Origin: Bacillota bacterium
GTDB taxonomy: Bacteria > Bacillota > Clostridia > Lachnospirales > Cellulosilyticaceae
Assembly (NCBI GenBank): GCA_023415525.1
Contig: JAEZKI010000491.1
Span: forward strand, 1 to 5,125
DNA length: 5,125 nt
Direction of reading: 5' to 3'
Positions 1 to 5,125 of this stretch are shown piece by piece. Position numbers and translations under genes: made by a program. Every line of letters begins with the position of its first letter. Position 1 is the first letter of the stretch. The notes under the pieces were generated by a model, which was given only the letters and a program-made list of their open reading frames with translations, had not been told where the DNA came from and made no database searches.

Positions 1-2
1 AC

Positions 3-1229
3 TTTAAGCATAAAATTATTTATTATGAAGCTTCTAGAGGCTGTCCATTTAACTGTCAATACTGTCTTTCTTCTGTTGAAAAGGGAGTTCGTTTTGTACC
101 TCTAGAAAAAGTAAAGGCTCATCTACAGTTCTTTCTTGAAAGACATGTTCAGCAAGTAAAATTTGTGGATCGCACCTTTAATACACGAAAGGAATATGCC
201 AAAGCTATCTGGTCCTTTCTAATTGAACAGGATAATGGAGAAACCAATTTTCACTTTGAGATTGCAGCTGAACTTTTAACTGATGATTTATTAGAAATAT
301 TAAAAGAGGCTCGTTCTGGTCTTATTCAGTTTGAAATAGGTGTTCAATCGACCAACCTAAAAGTGTTAGACATTATCCAACGTAAAATGCCTTTCGAGGA
401 TATACGTAAGGTAGTTCTTAAGGTTAAAAAACTTGGAAACATTCATCAACATTTAGATTTAATTGCAGGATTACCAGAAGAAGATTATAAATCCTTTGGC
501 CGTTCTTTTGATGAGGTGATTTCTGTAAGACCCGAGCAATTTCAATTAGGCTTTTTAAAAGTACTTAAGGGCTCCGGATTAAGGCAAAATGCTCAAAAGT
601 ATGGGCTTATTTATAAAGATGAACCGCCTTATGAAATCCTATATACAAAGGTTTTAAATTTTGAGGAAATGATTCGTCTCCATAGAATAGAAGAGTGTGT
701 TGAACGCTATTATAATAGTCAACGCTTTCATTTAGCTTTGGATTATCTATTTACAGTTTATAGTAGTCCCTTTAGCTTTTTTGAACGTCTTTCTCTTTTT
801 TGGGAAGCAAAAGGCTATCATTTAATAGAGCATAACAAATTAGCCTATTCTACTAAACTTATTGAATTTTGTAAAGAAGAGCAACGTGTTCCTATTGAAG
901 CCATACAAGATTGCTTAAAATGGGATTATCTTTCAAAAGAATATATAAGTGAAATACCTAAAGAATGGCAAAGTGTGGAGCAAGCCCCTTATAAAGAATC
1001 CATCAATGCCTTATTGAAAGATGATACTTGGGTAAAAGATAAGCTTCCTCACCTTCTATCAGCTATTCCAAGGCAACGTTTTCGTCATACACGAGTAGAA
1101 TATTTTAAATATGATGTGGCTTATGCCGCAAGTCAAGGGATTCATCCGCAACTTGAAAAACAGCCTAGTCCCATTGGAATTTTATTTGATTATTCTCAAA
1201 AACATGTCTCAACTCTACGACTTACTTAA
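3..1229 (+). CDS. B12-type radical SAM protein with DUF4080-like C-terminus (5' partial)
   Basis: The reading frame is open from base 3, so the gene starts left of the window and 408 residues are visible. A GTG at 165 could be mistaken for the start, but the radical SAM cysteine motif CxxxCxxC lies upstream of it (visible residues 14, 18 and 21; bases 42-65) and must belong to the protein. It binds the 4Fe-4S cluster that cleaves S-adenosylmethionine. Further core signatures are VDRTFN (about 55-60), the GVQS strand (about 113-116) and DLIAGLP (about 152-158), as in MiaB/Elp3-like radical SAM barrels. The region after about residue 230, ending with an RxRFRHTRVEYFKYD-like stretch, resembles the DUF4080 domain found in B12-binding radical SAM proteins. 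Such proteins usually have an N-terminal cobalamin-binding domain and run to roughly 550-600 residues, so that domain should lie off the window; this is inference. The reaction and substrate are unknown. The stop is 11 bases before nth, suggesting one transcript. Confidence 0.85.
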   Translation, partial: FKHKIIYYEASRGCPFNCQYCLSSVEKGVRFVPLEKVKAHLQFFLERHVQQVKFVDRTFNTRKEYAKAIWSFLIEQDNGETNFHFEIAAELLTDDLLEILKEARSGLIQFEIGVQSTNLKVLDIIQRKMPFEDIRKVVLKVKKLGNIHQHLDLIAGLPEEDYKSFGRSFDEVISVRPEQFQLGFLKVLKGSGLRQNAQKYGLIYKDEPPYEILYTKVLNFEEMIRLHRIEECVERYYNSQRFHLALDYLFTVYSSPFSFFERLSLFWEAKGYHLIEHNKLAYSTKLIEFCKEEQRVPIEAIQDCLKWDYLSKEYISEIPKEWQSVEQAPYKESINALLKDDTWVKDKLPHLLSAIPRQRFRHTRVEYFKYDVAYAASQGIHPQLEKQPSPIGILFDYSQKHVSTLRLT

Positions 1230-1234
1230 AGGAG
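1228..1234 (+). promoter_or_regulatory. Ribosome binding site of nth
   Basis: AAAGGAG sits 6 bases before the ATG at 1241 and overlaps the stop codon of the upstream gene (TAA, 1227-1229). The near-consensus Shine-Dalgarno fixes the nth start. Its overlap with the preceding stop supports co-transcription and possibly translational coupling. Confidence 0.85.
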
Positions 1235-1240
1235 CAACCC

Positions 1241-1933
1241 ATGAAACAATCTGAACAAATTAAAAATATACTAAATACATTAGATACTTACTATCCTAAA
1301 GAGGTGGTTTGCTATTTGAATCATGAAACACCCTGGCAACTTTTAGTTGCTACTATTTTAAGCGCTCAATGTACAGATGATAGGGTTAATCTTGTTACGC
1401 CTCAGCTTTTTAAAAAATACCCCTCTGTCGAAGCTTTTGCTGAGGCAAATTTGCAGGATTTAGAAGAAGCTATTCGCAGTACAGGCTTTTACAAAAATAA
1501 GGCTAAAAATATTTTGGCTTGTGCCCAAAAACTGATAGCTAAGTATCAAGGGGAAGTACCTTCCAACATAGAGGACTTAGTAACACTTGCTGGAGTAGGG
1601 CGTAAGACGGCTAATGTTATTCGCGGGAATATCTTTAAGATACCCAGTATAGTCGTCGATACCCATGTTAAACGTATTACCATTCGTTGGGGACTTACTC
1701 TAAGTGAAGACCCTGTTCAAATTGAAAAAGACCTTATGGTTCTTTTACCTGAGGAACATTGGATTCGCTATAACACGCAGGTGATTGCACATGGACGTAC
1801 TATTTGTACGGCACGTGGTCCTAAATGTCCAGAGTGTATGTTTCTAGCCAATTGTCCTTTTGGTTTAACTAGATTATTAGAACGTTGTCCTACAGAGGCT
1901 CATAGGGCCCTTGAAAACGGCCATATGTATTAG
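1241..1933 (+). CDS. nth: Endonuclease III (DNA glycosylase/AP lyase)
   Basis: This is a 230-residue base excision repair enzyme that removes oxidised pyrimidines from DNA and cuts the resulting abasic site by beta-elimination. The helix-hairpin-helix LAGVGRKTAN lies at about residues 116-125 and holds catalytic Lys122 (equivalent to E. coli Lys120). It is followed by VVDTHVKR with catalytic Asp140 (E. coli Asp138). The C-terminal 4Fe-4S cluster has the expected C-x6-C-x2-C-x5-C spacing at Cys189, Cys196, Cys199 and Cys205. The N-terminal helices include the conserved LLVATILSAQCTDDRVN stretch (34-50), whose Gln43 region contacts DNA. All key residues are present, so an active enzyme is expected. 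It is longer than E. coli Nth (211 residues), mainly through a tail of about 25 residues after the last cluster cysteine. The ATG follows an excellent Shine-Dalgarno. It appears to be the last gene of the transcript shared with the radical SAM gene, ending at the hairpin 23 bases downstream. Confidence 0.97.
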   Translation: MKQSEQIKNILNTLDTYYPKEVVCYLNHETPWQLLVATILSAQCTDDRVNLVTPQLFKKYPSVEAFAEANLQDLEEAIRSTGFYKNKAKNILACAQKLIAKYQGEVPSNIEDLVTLAGVGRKTANVIRGNIFKIPSIVVDTHVKRITIRWGLTLSEDPVQIEKDLMVLLPEEHWIRYNTQVIAHGRTICTARGPKCPECMFLANCPFGLTRLLERCPTEAHRALENGHMY

Positions 1934-1956
1934 TCATATCATTTCATCTTATAGTA

Positions 1957-2007
1957 AAGAGGTCCCTATAAAATAAATGCTGAGCGTCTATTTTATAGGG
2001 ACCTCTT
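1957..2007. terminator. Bidirectional hairpin terminator between convergent genes
   Basis: A perfect 19-bp inverted repeat has arms at 1957-1975 (AAGAGGTCCC...) and 1989-2007 (...GGGACCTCTT) with a 13-base loop. It begins 23 bases after the nth stop and lies 9 bases beyond the stop of the convergent glycosyltransferase gene, so it is placed to end both transcripts. The base of the stem is followed by only a short pyrimidine run (CTT) on the + strand and a weak one on the minus strand. It is therefore not a textbook U-tract terminator. T8 at 2021-2028 is too far from the stem to serve the + strand well. Confidence 0.75.
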
Positions 2008-2016
2008 CTTAAGAAA

Positions 2017-3213
2017 TCAATTTTTTTTGAATTTAGAGGATTTATTAGGATGAGTTGTAGCATAGTCTTTTAAAATATCTTGATAAAAAGTATAGGCATT
2101 ATGTCCAAATACTTCAGCTGATAAAGGTTTTACAGAATGTACGGCATTTTCACCAAGTTGCTTGCAAAGAGCAGGCTGGCTTAAAAGCTCATATAAGATA
2201 GTCCCCAGTTCTTCAATGGTATTAAAGAGTCTGCCGTTATAATGATCTCTTACAAGTCCAGCAATACTTTCATCATCTTTTGCAATAATAGGAAGAGAAG
2301 CAGCCATGGCCTCTGCAAAAGTAAGTCCCTGTGTTTCCGAAATAGAAGCGCTGACAAAGACATCGCCAATTTGATAAAATTTGCCGATATTAGACCAAGG
2401 TTGCATACCCGTAAAAATAACAGATTGACGAACACCAAGGTGATTAGCCAGTTCTTCTAATTCTAACCGAGCAGGTCCATCTCCAACGATAACTAGTTTA
2501 GCTTGAGGCATTTTCACAAGAAGGTAGGGAAGGGCCTTAATGACTACATCGATACTTTTTTCTTTAGCCACACGTCCAACAAAAAGAATAATAGGTGCAT
2601 CAAAAGGAATGTCAAAAACTTGTTTTAAATTAGTAATCTCATCAGGAGCATAGCTTTTTTTATCAAAAGGTGTAAAATCAATACCTGTAGGAATGATACG
2701 AATAGGTGTTTTAACGCCATAATTTTTTAGAAGACGCTCAGTCTTTTTAGTCGGTGCAACAACACCATCTACACCATTGCAAAAAGATTTACTATATTTG
2801 CGAGCTATTTTAGGTGAAAATTCAATTCCTTTGGAAATGTAATGCATGTATTCCTCATACATGGTGTGATAGGTATGTACAATAGGAATACCCAGACGCT
2901 TTGCTACTAATTTAGCAAATATACCTAGTGAAAACTCTGTTTGAGATAAAACAATGTCTAATTTTAAACGTTTTATTTTTCTAAGCATACTGTTGGAATA
3001 AAGAATACCTACACGATGATCTTTTAGAAAAATAAAAGGTAAGCTTGCTAAGCGATAGACATCTTTCGTATTCTTTTCCGCATCTGGATGGGTAATGGTA
3101 AAGACATATACATTATGCCCTTGCTTACGTAGTTCTTTTTCAAGGGTTACTATGGAACTTACAACCCCATTAACTTGAGGAGTATATGTATCTGAAAAAA
3201 TACCAATATTCAT
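2017..3213 (-). CDS. GT4 family glycosyltransferase, probable diacylglycerol glucosyltransferase
   Basis: This 398-residue GT-B fold enzyme probably transfers a sugar from a nucleotide sugar at the cytoplasmic face of the membrane. The N-terminal half opens with GIFSDTYTPQVNGV (4-17), the acceptor-side glycine-rich loop seen in GT4 lipid glycosyltransferases, and has HTYHTMYEEY at 113-122. The C-terminal half has the donor-site GRVAKEKS (213-220), GDGP (244-247) and the retaining-GT EX7E motif at Glu293 and Glu301 (SETQGLTFAEA). Overall it resembles the Acholeplasma and Streptococcus 1,2-diacylglycerol 3-alpha-glucosyltransferases that make monoglucosyl-diacylglycerol. That specificity is inferred; a PimB-like or other GT4 role is possible. 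There is no signal peptide or membrane span, and a lysine-rich tail (KSSKFKKN) could favour contact with anionic lipid. It starts 22 bases after the TPR gene, so the two should form an operon, and it ends at the shared hairpin. Confidence 0.9.
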   Translation of the reverse strand: MNIGIFSDTYTPQVNGVVSSIVTLEKELRKQGHNVYVFTITHPDAEKNTKDVYRLASLPFIFLKDHRVGILYSNSMLRKIKRLKLDIVLSQTEFSLGIFAKLVAKRLGIPIVHTYHTMYEEYMHYISKGIEFSPKIARKYSKSFCNGVDGVVAPTKKTERLLKNYGVKTPIRIIPTGIDFTPFDKKSYAPDEITNLKQVFDIPFDAPIILFVGRVAKEKSIDVVIKALPYLLVKMPQAKLVIVGDGPARLELEELANHLGVRQSVIFTGMQPWSNIGKFYQIGDVFVSASISETQGLTFAEAMAASLPIIAKDDESIAGLVRDHYNGRLFNTIEELGTILYELLSQPALCKQLGENAVHSVKPLSAEVFGHNAYTFYQDILKDYATTHPNKSSKFKKN

Positions 3214-3223
3214 TGACTACCAT

Positions 3224-3231
3224 CTCTCTTT
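3224..3231 (-). promoter_or_regulatory. Ribosome binding site of the glycosyltransferase gene
   Basis: On the minus strand, AAAGAGAG lies 10 bases before the ATG at 3213, in the 22-base gap after the TPR gene. It is a weaker match to AAAGGAGG than the other sites in the window and its spacing is slightly long. Translation of the glycosyltransferase may be lower, or partly dependent on ribosomes finishing the upstream gene. Confidence 0.55.
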
Positions 3232-3235
3232 CATT

Positions 3236-3868
3236 TTAATTTACTTGTAAACTCTCTAATTCTCTCATAACCTTTTTGAGATAGGGGGAATCTTTAAAGT
3301 GCATTTGTACTAAAGAAATAAGTTGCTGTAGTGCCTCTTGGTCCTGTTCCAGTTTATAAAGACGTCCTAATGTTATATAGGCTCTAGAATAGTCACACTC
3401 GTAACTTATAGCTAATTCTAAGACTTTCCTTGCTTCCTGGATATAGTTTTTTTCAAATAATATAGTACCATACTTTATTAGAATGTCCATAAAAGTGTCA
3501 TAATTTTTTTCAAAGGTAATCAGTTCTTCCAAGTGATTAATACCATATTCTTCTTTAAGTTGGGTATTACTTTTCCCTTTTAATTTAACTAATGGCAGTT
3601 TAATAAAAGTCATAAGTTTATCATATACTCGTAGACACTCTGGGTCCACACAAGAAGGAATAGCTTCTTTAGGTATACGAATAAAAAGTGTCTCGGGTAG
3701 AGAACCTCTTTTAACCTGGGAGGCTCTTTGTTCTCTTTCTATAAAATCATTTATCCCCTTTTTAGAAGAGTAAGAGGAAGAAGTTATTTTATGGCGAAGT
3801 GTTATAAAAAAGGTAATAATCCCCAATACTAATAAAAGAATAGGAACTAAGCTTTTTCCATCAAACAT
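3236..3868 (-). CDS. Membrane-anchored TPR protein of unknown function
   Basis: This is a 210-residue protein that I do not recognise as a named family. Residues 7-24 (LVPILLLVLGIITFFITL) form one hydrophobic segment followed by Arg-His-Lys. By the positive-inside rule, this suggests an N-terminal anchor with the rest in the cytoplasm. There is no cleavage site or lipobox. Residues 28-60 are polar and probably a flexible linker. The C-terminal third contains two TPR-like units exactly 34 residues apart (127-160 and 161-194), with the expected Gly at position 8 (134 and 168), aromatics at position 11 (Phe137, Tyr171) and small or hydrophobic residues at 20, 24 and 27. TPRs bind other proteins, so a scaffold role is likely. 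A CVDPEC pair (73-78) could hold a metal or disulphide, but this is speculative. It is the first gene of a two-gene operon with the glycosyltransferase. The ATG is supported by a good ribosome binding site. Confidence 0.8.
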   Translation of the reverse strand: MFDGKSLVPILLLVLGIITFFITLRHKITSSSYSSKKGINDFIEREQRASQVKRGSLPETLFIRIPKEAIPSCVDPECLRVYDKLMTFIKLPLVKLKGKSNTQLKEEYGINHLEELITFEKNYDTFMDILIKYGTILFEKNYIQEARKVLELAISYECDYSRAYITLGRLYKLEQDQEALQQLISLVQMHFKDSPYLKKVMRELESLQVN

Positions 3869-3874
3869 AGTGTG

Positions 3875-3882
3875 CCACCTTT
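3875..3882 (-). promoter_or_regulatory. Ribosome binding site of the TPR gene
   Basis: On the minus strand, AAAGGTGG is one mismatch from the consensus AAAGGAGG and sits 6 bases before the ATG at 3868. It confirms that start, which also leaves the membrane anchor intact. Confidence 0.8.
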
Positions 3883-3899
3883 CATTACATTTTATTTAG

Positions 3900-3928
3900 A
3901 TTATATTATACTTTTTATTTATTGAAAA
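3900..3928 (-). promoter_or_regulatory. Predicted sigma-A promoter of the TPR-glycosyltransferase operon
   Basis: Read on the minus strand, TTTTCA (3923-3928, 4 of 6 matches to TTGACA) and a perfect TATAAT (3900-3905) are separated by exactly 17 bases. Transcription would begin near 3893, giving a leader of about 25 bases. A second TATAAT at 3905-3910 overlaps the first but has no well-spaced -35. This is A/T-rich DNA, so chance matches are possible, but the position and spacing fit well. Confidence 0.6.
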
Positions 3929-3947
3929 GGCTAGGTTATGCTATAAT
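3922..3947 (+). promoter_or_regulatory. Predicted extended -10 promoter of the helicase gene
   Basis: A perfect TATAAT (3942-3947) is preceded by TG at 3939-3940, one base away, which makes an extended -10 element. TTGAAA at 3922-3927 resembles a -35 but its 14-base spacer is short. A poorer match (TTTATT, 3918-3923) has an 18-base spacer. The extended -10 probably carries most of the activity. Transcription would begin near 3954, about 29 bases before the ATG. Confidence 0.6.
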
Positions 3948-3968
3948 AATGAACGTAAACTTTAAACT

Positions 3969-3975
3969 AAGGAAG
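3969..3975 (+). promoter_or_regulatory. Ribosome binding site of the helicase gene
   Basis: AAGGAAG lies 7 bases before the ATG at 3983. It supports that start, which places the conserved Q motif and Walker A at the usual distance from the N-terminus. Confidence 0.7.
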
Positions 3976-3982
3976 TTAGATA

Positions 3983-5125
3983 ATGAACTTAAATGAAAAT
4001 CAACAGCAGGCTGTTACTTGTCCCTTGGGTACCACCATAGTCATTGCTGGACCAGGGTCAGGAAAAACTCAAGTTATTATACAACGCTTAAACTATATGA
4101 TGACACAACTACATTGTGCTCCTCATCATATTCTGGTCGTTACTTTTAGTAAATTAGCTGCCCAAGAGATGCAAGAACGCTTTATCCATACTTATGGTCA
4201 ATTTCCTATTACCTTTGGAACATTACACAGTGTTTTTTATCGTATTCTAAGGCAGTATGATCCCCTACGCTTTGATCTTTCCAACTTATTAAGTGAGGAA
4301 GAAAAAAAGAAGGTCATTCAAAAGCTTTATTTAGATTTAAATGTAGAGGAATATGAAGATTTTGTTGAAGAATTTTTAAGGCATCTTACTCTCATGAAAA
4401 ATCAATTAATTGAAGCCAAACACTATTACCCAGATGGACTTTCACAGGAGCTCTTTTTAAAACTTTATAGTGCCTATGAATATTATAAAGAACGCCATAG
4501 TCAATTCGACTTTGATGATATGCTAGTAGAATGTCATGCTCTCCTTAAGCATGAGCCTTCTATCTTAAATAGAGTACGTCAACGTTACAAATATTTGCTC
4601 ATTGATGAATTTCAAGATATTAATGTGGCCCAATTTGAGATTATTAAGCTCATAGTAGGAGAGGAGCCACAGCTTTTTGTGGTGGGTGATGATGACCAAA
4701 GTATTTATAAGTTTAGAGGTTCCAAACCCGAATTTTTATTAGACTTTAAGAAATACTTTATAGAGGCACATGAAATTTATCTCTCTGTTAATTATCGGTG
4801 TTCAGGTCATATCGTAGCCTATAGCTCTGCCCTTATTGAAGCCAATAAGTCCCGCTATCATAAGACACTTACAACGCCTCAGCCTTTAGGACCACTGCCG
4901 CAAATTATTTCTTGCAAAGATAGTAAGGAACAAGCACAAAGGATATTAAACCAGATTATTCTCTATAAAGGACAGGGACAACCTTTAAAAGATATGGCCA
5001 TTATTTATCGTACCAATTTGGCTGCACGCCCTATGGTAGAAGCGCTACTTCAAGCTAATATTGCCTTCTGCTTAAGAGATGGTATGATGACCCTATATGA
5101 TCAATGGGTAACGCAAGATATTTTA
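3983..5125 (+). CDS. UvrD/PcrA-like superfamily 1 DNA helicase (3' partial)
   Basis: The frame runs from ATG to the right edge without a stop, giving 381 residues. It is an ATP-driven DNA helicase expected to move 3'-5' on single strands in repair or in clearing blocked replication. Motifs appear in family order: Q motif NENQQQAV (4-11), Walker A AGPGSGKT (22-29, Lys28), motif Ia TFSKLAAQEM (54-63), GTLHS (79-83), DFDDM (176-180), Walker B IDEFQD (207-212), motif III GDDDQSIYKFRGS (235-247), NYRCS (270-274, conserved Arg272) and YRTN (342-345). The 180-residue spacing from Walker A to Walker B matches PcrA closely. Several positions differ from canonical UvrD/PcrA: FSKLAA for FTNKAA, YKFRG for YRWRG (Phe244 in place of the DNA-stacking Trp) and NYRC for NYRS. 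It may therefore be an accessory UvrD paralogue rather than the housekeeping PcrA. Domains 2A and 2B, with motifs V and VI, lie off the window. The gene has its own promoter, divergent from the TPR operon. Confidence 0.92.
   Translation, partial: MNLNENQQQAVTCPLGTTIVIAGPGSGKTQVIIQRLNYMMTQLHCAPHHILVVTFSKLAAQEMQERFIHTYGQFPITFGTLHSVFYRILRQYDPLRFDLSNLLSEEEKKKVIQKLYLDLNVEEYEDFVEEFLRHLTLMKNQLIEAKHYYPDGLSQELFLKLYSAYEYYKERHSQFDFDDMLVECHALLKHEPSILNRVRQRYKYLLIDEFQDINVAQFEIIKLIVGEEPQLFVVGDDDQSIYKFRGSKPEFLLDFKKYFIEAHEIYLSVNYRCSGHIVAYSSALIEANKSRYHKTLTTPQPLGPLPQIISCKDSKEQAQRILNQIILYKGQGQPLKDMAIIYRTNLAARPMVEALLQANIAFCLRDGMMTLYDQWVTQDIL

Noticed and set aside
165..167. GTG as start codon of the radical SAM gene
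   Set aside because: The same frame is open to the left edge and encodes the essential CxxxCxxC motif at 42-65, so this GTG is an internal valine codon.
2021..2028. T8 homopolymer (A8 on the coding strand of the glycosyltransferase) as a frameshift or phase-variation site
   Set aside because: It lies only two codons before the stop, so slippage would alter only the extreme C-terminus. It simply encodes a lysine-rich tail.
2250..2438. Open frame of 62 codons on the minus strand
   Set aside because: It is a shifted frame within the glycosyltransferase gene. Its hydrophobic leucine-rich translation comes from reading that gene's codons out of frame.
2242..2460. Open frame of 72 codons on the + strand
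   Set aside because: It lies wholly inside the glycosyltransferase gene on the opposite strand, over the conserved EX7E region, has no ribosome binding site that I can see, and its translation has no recognisable domain.
3869..3982. Riboswitch or small RNA in the divergent intergenic region
   Set aside because: The predicted leaders are only about 25-30 bases, and I see no stable hairpin or known riboswitch motif in this A/T-rich stretch.

Overview
The window is about 35% G+C by eye, has strong AAAGGAG-type ribosome binding sites and dense gene packing, and carries protein families typical of low-G+C Bacillota. I infer a Clostridia-type (possibly Lachnospirales-like) or related anaerobic Firmicute. 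The anaerobic part rests on a B12/radical-SAM family enzyme of the DUF4080 type, and the taxonomic placement is tentative. It looks like an ordinary chromosomal segment. I found no mobile element, CRISPR array, tRNA, rRNA, riboswitch or phage signal.

Layout. (1) On the + strand, from the left edge to 1229, is the C-terminal part of a radical SAM enzyme cut by the window edge. Eleven bases later comes a complete endonuclease III gene (nth, 1241-1933); the two are probably co-transcribed. (2) A perfect 19-bp hairpin (1957-2007) lies between nth and the convergent minus-strand genes and probably ends transcription from both sides. (3) A two-gene operon on the minus strand reads leftwards from about 3893: a small membrane-anchored TPR protein (3868-3236), then after 22 bases a GT4 glycosyltransferase (3213-2017) resembling diacylglycerol glucosyltransferases. 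(4) A 114-bp divergent intergenic region (3869-3982) holds two face-to-face promoters whose -35 elements overlap. (5) On the + strand from 3983 to the right edge are the first 381 codons of a UvrD/PcrA-like superfamily 1 helicase, cut by the window edge.

How the genes work together. Two genes concern DNA maintenance (nth in base excision repair, the UvrD-like helicase in unwinding during repair or replication), but they are in separate transcription units. The TPR protein and glycosyltransferase probably form a functional pair at the cytoplasmic face of the membrane, which would fit glycolipid synthesis. The substrate of the radical SAM enzyme cannot be told from sequence. No stretch over 300 bases lacks a gene. 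I see no strong candidate for a previously undescribed system; the findings are modest leads.
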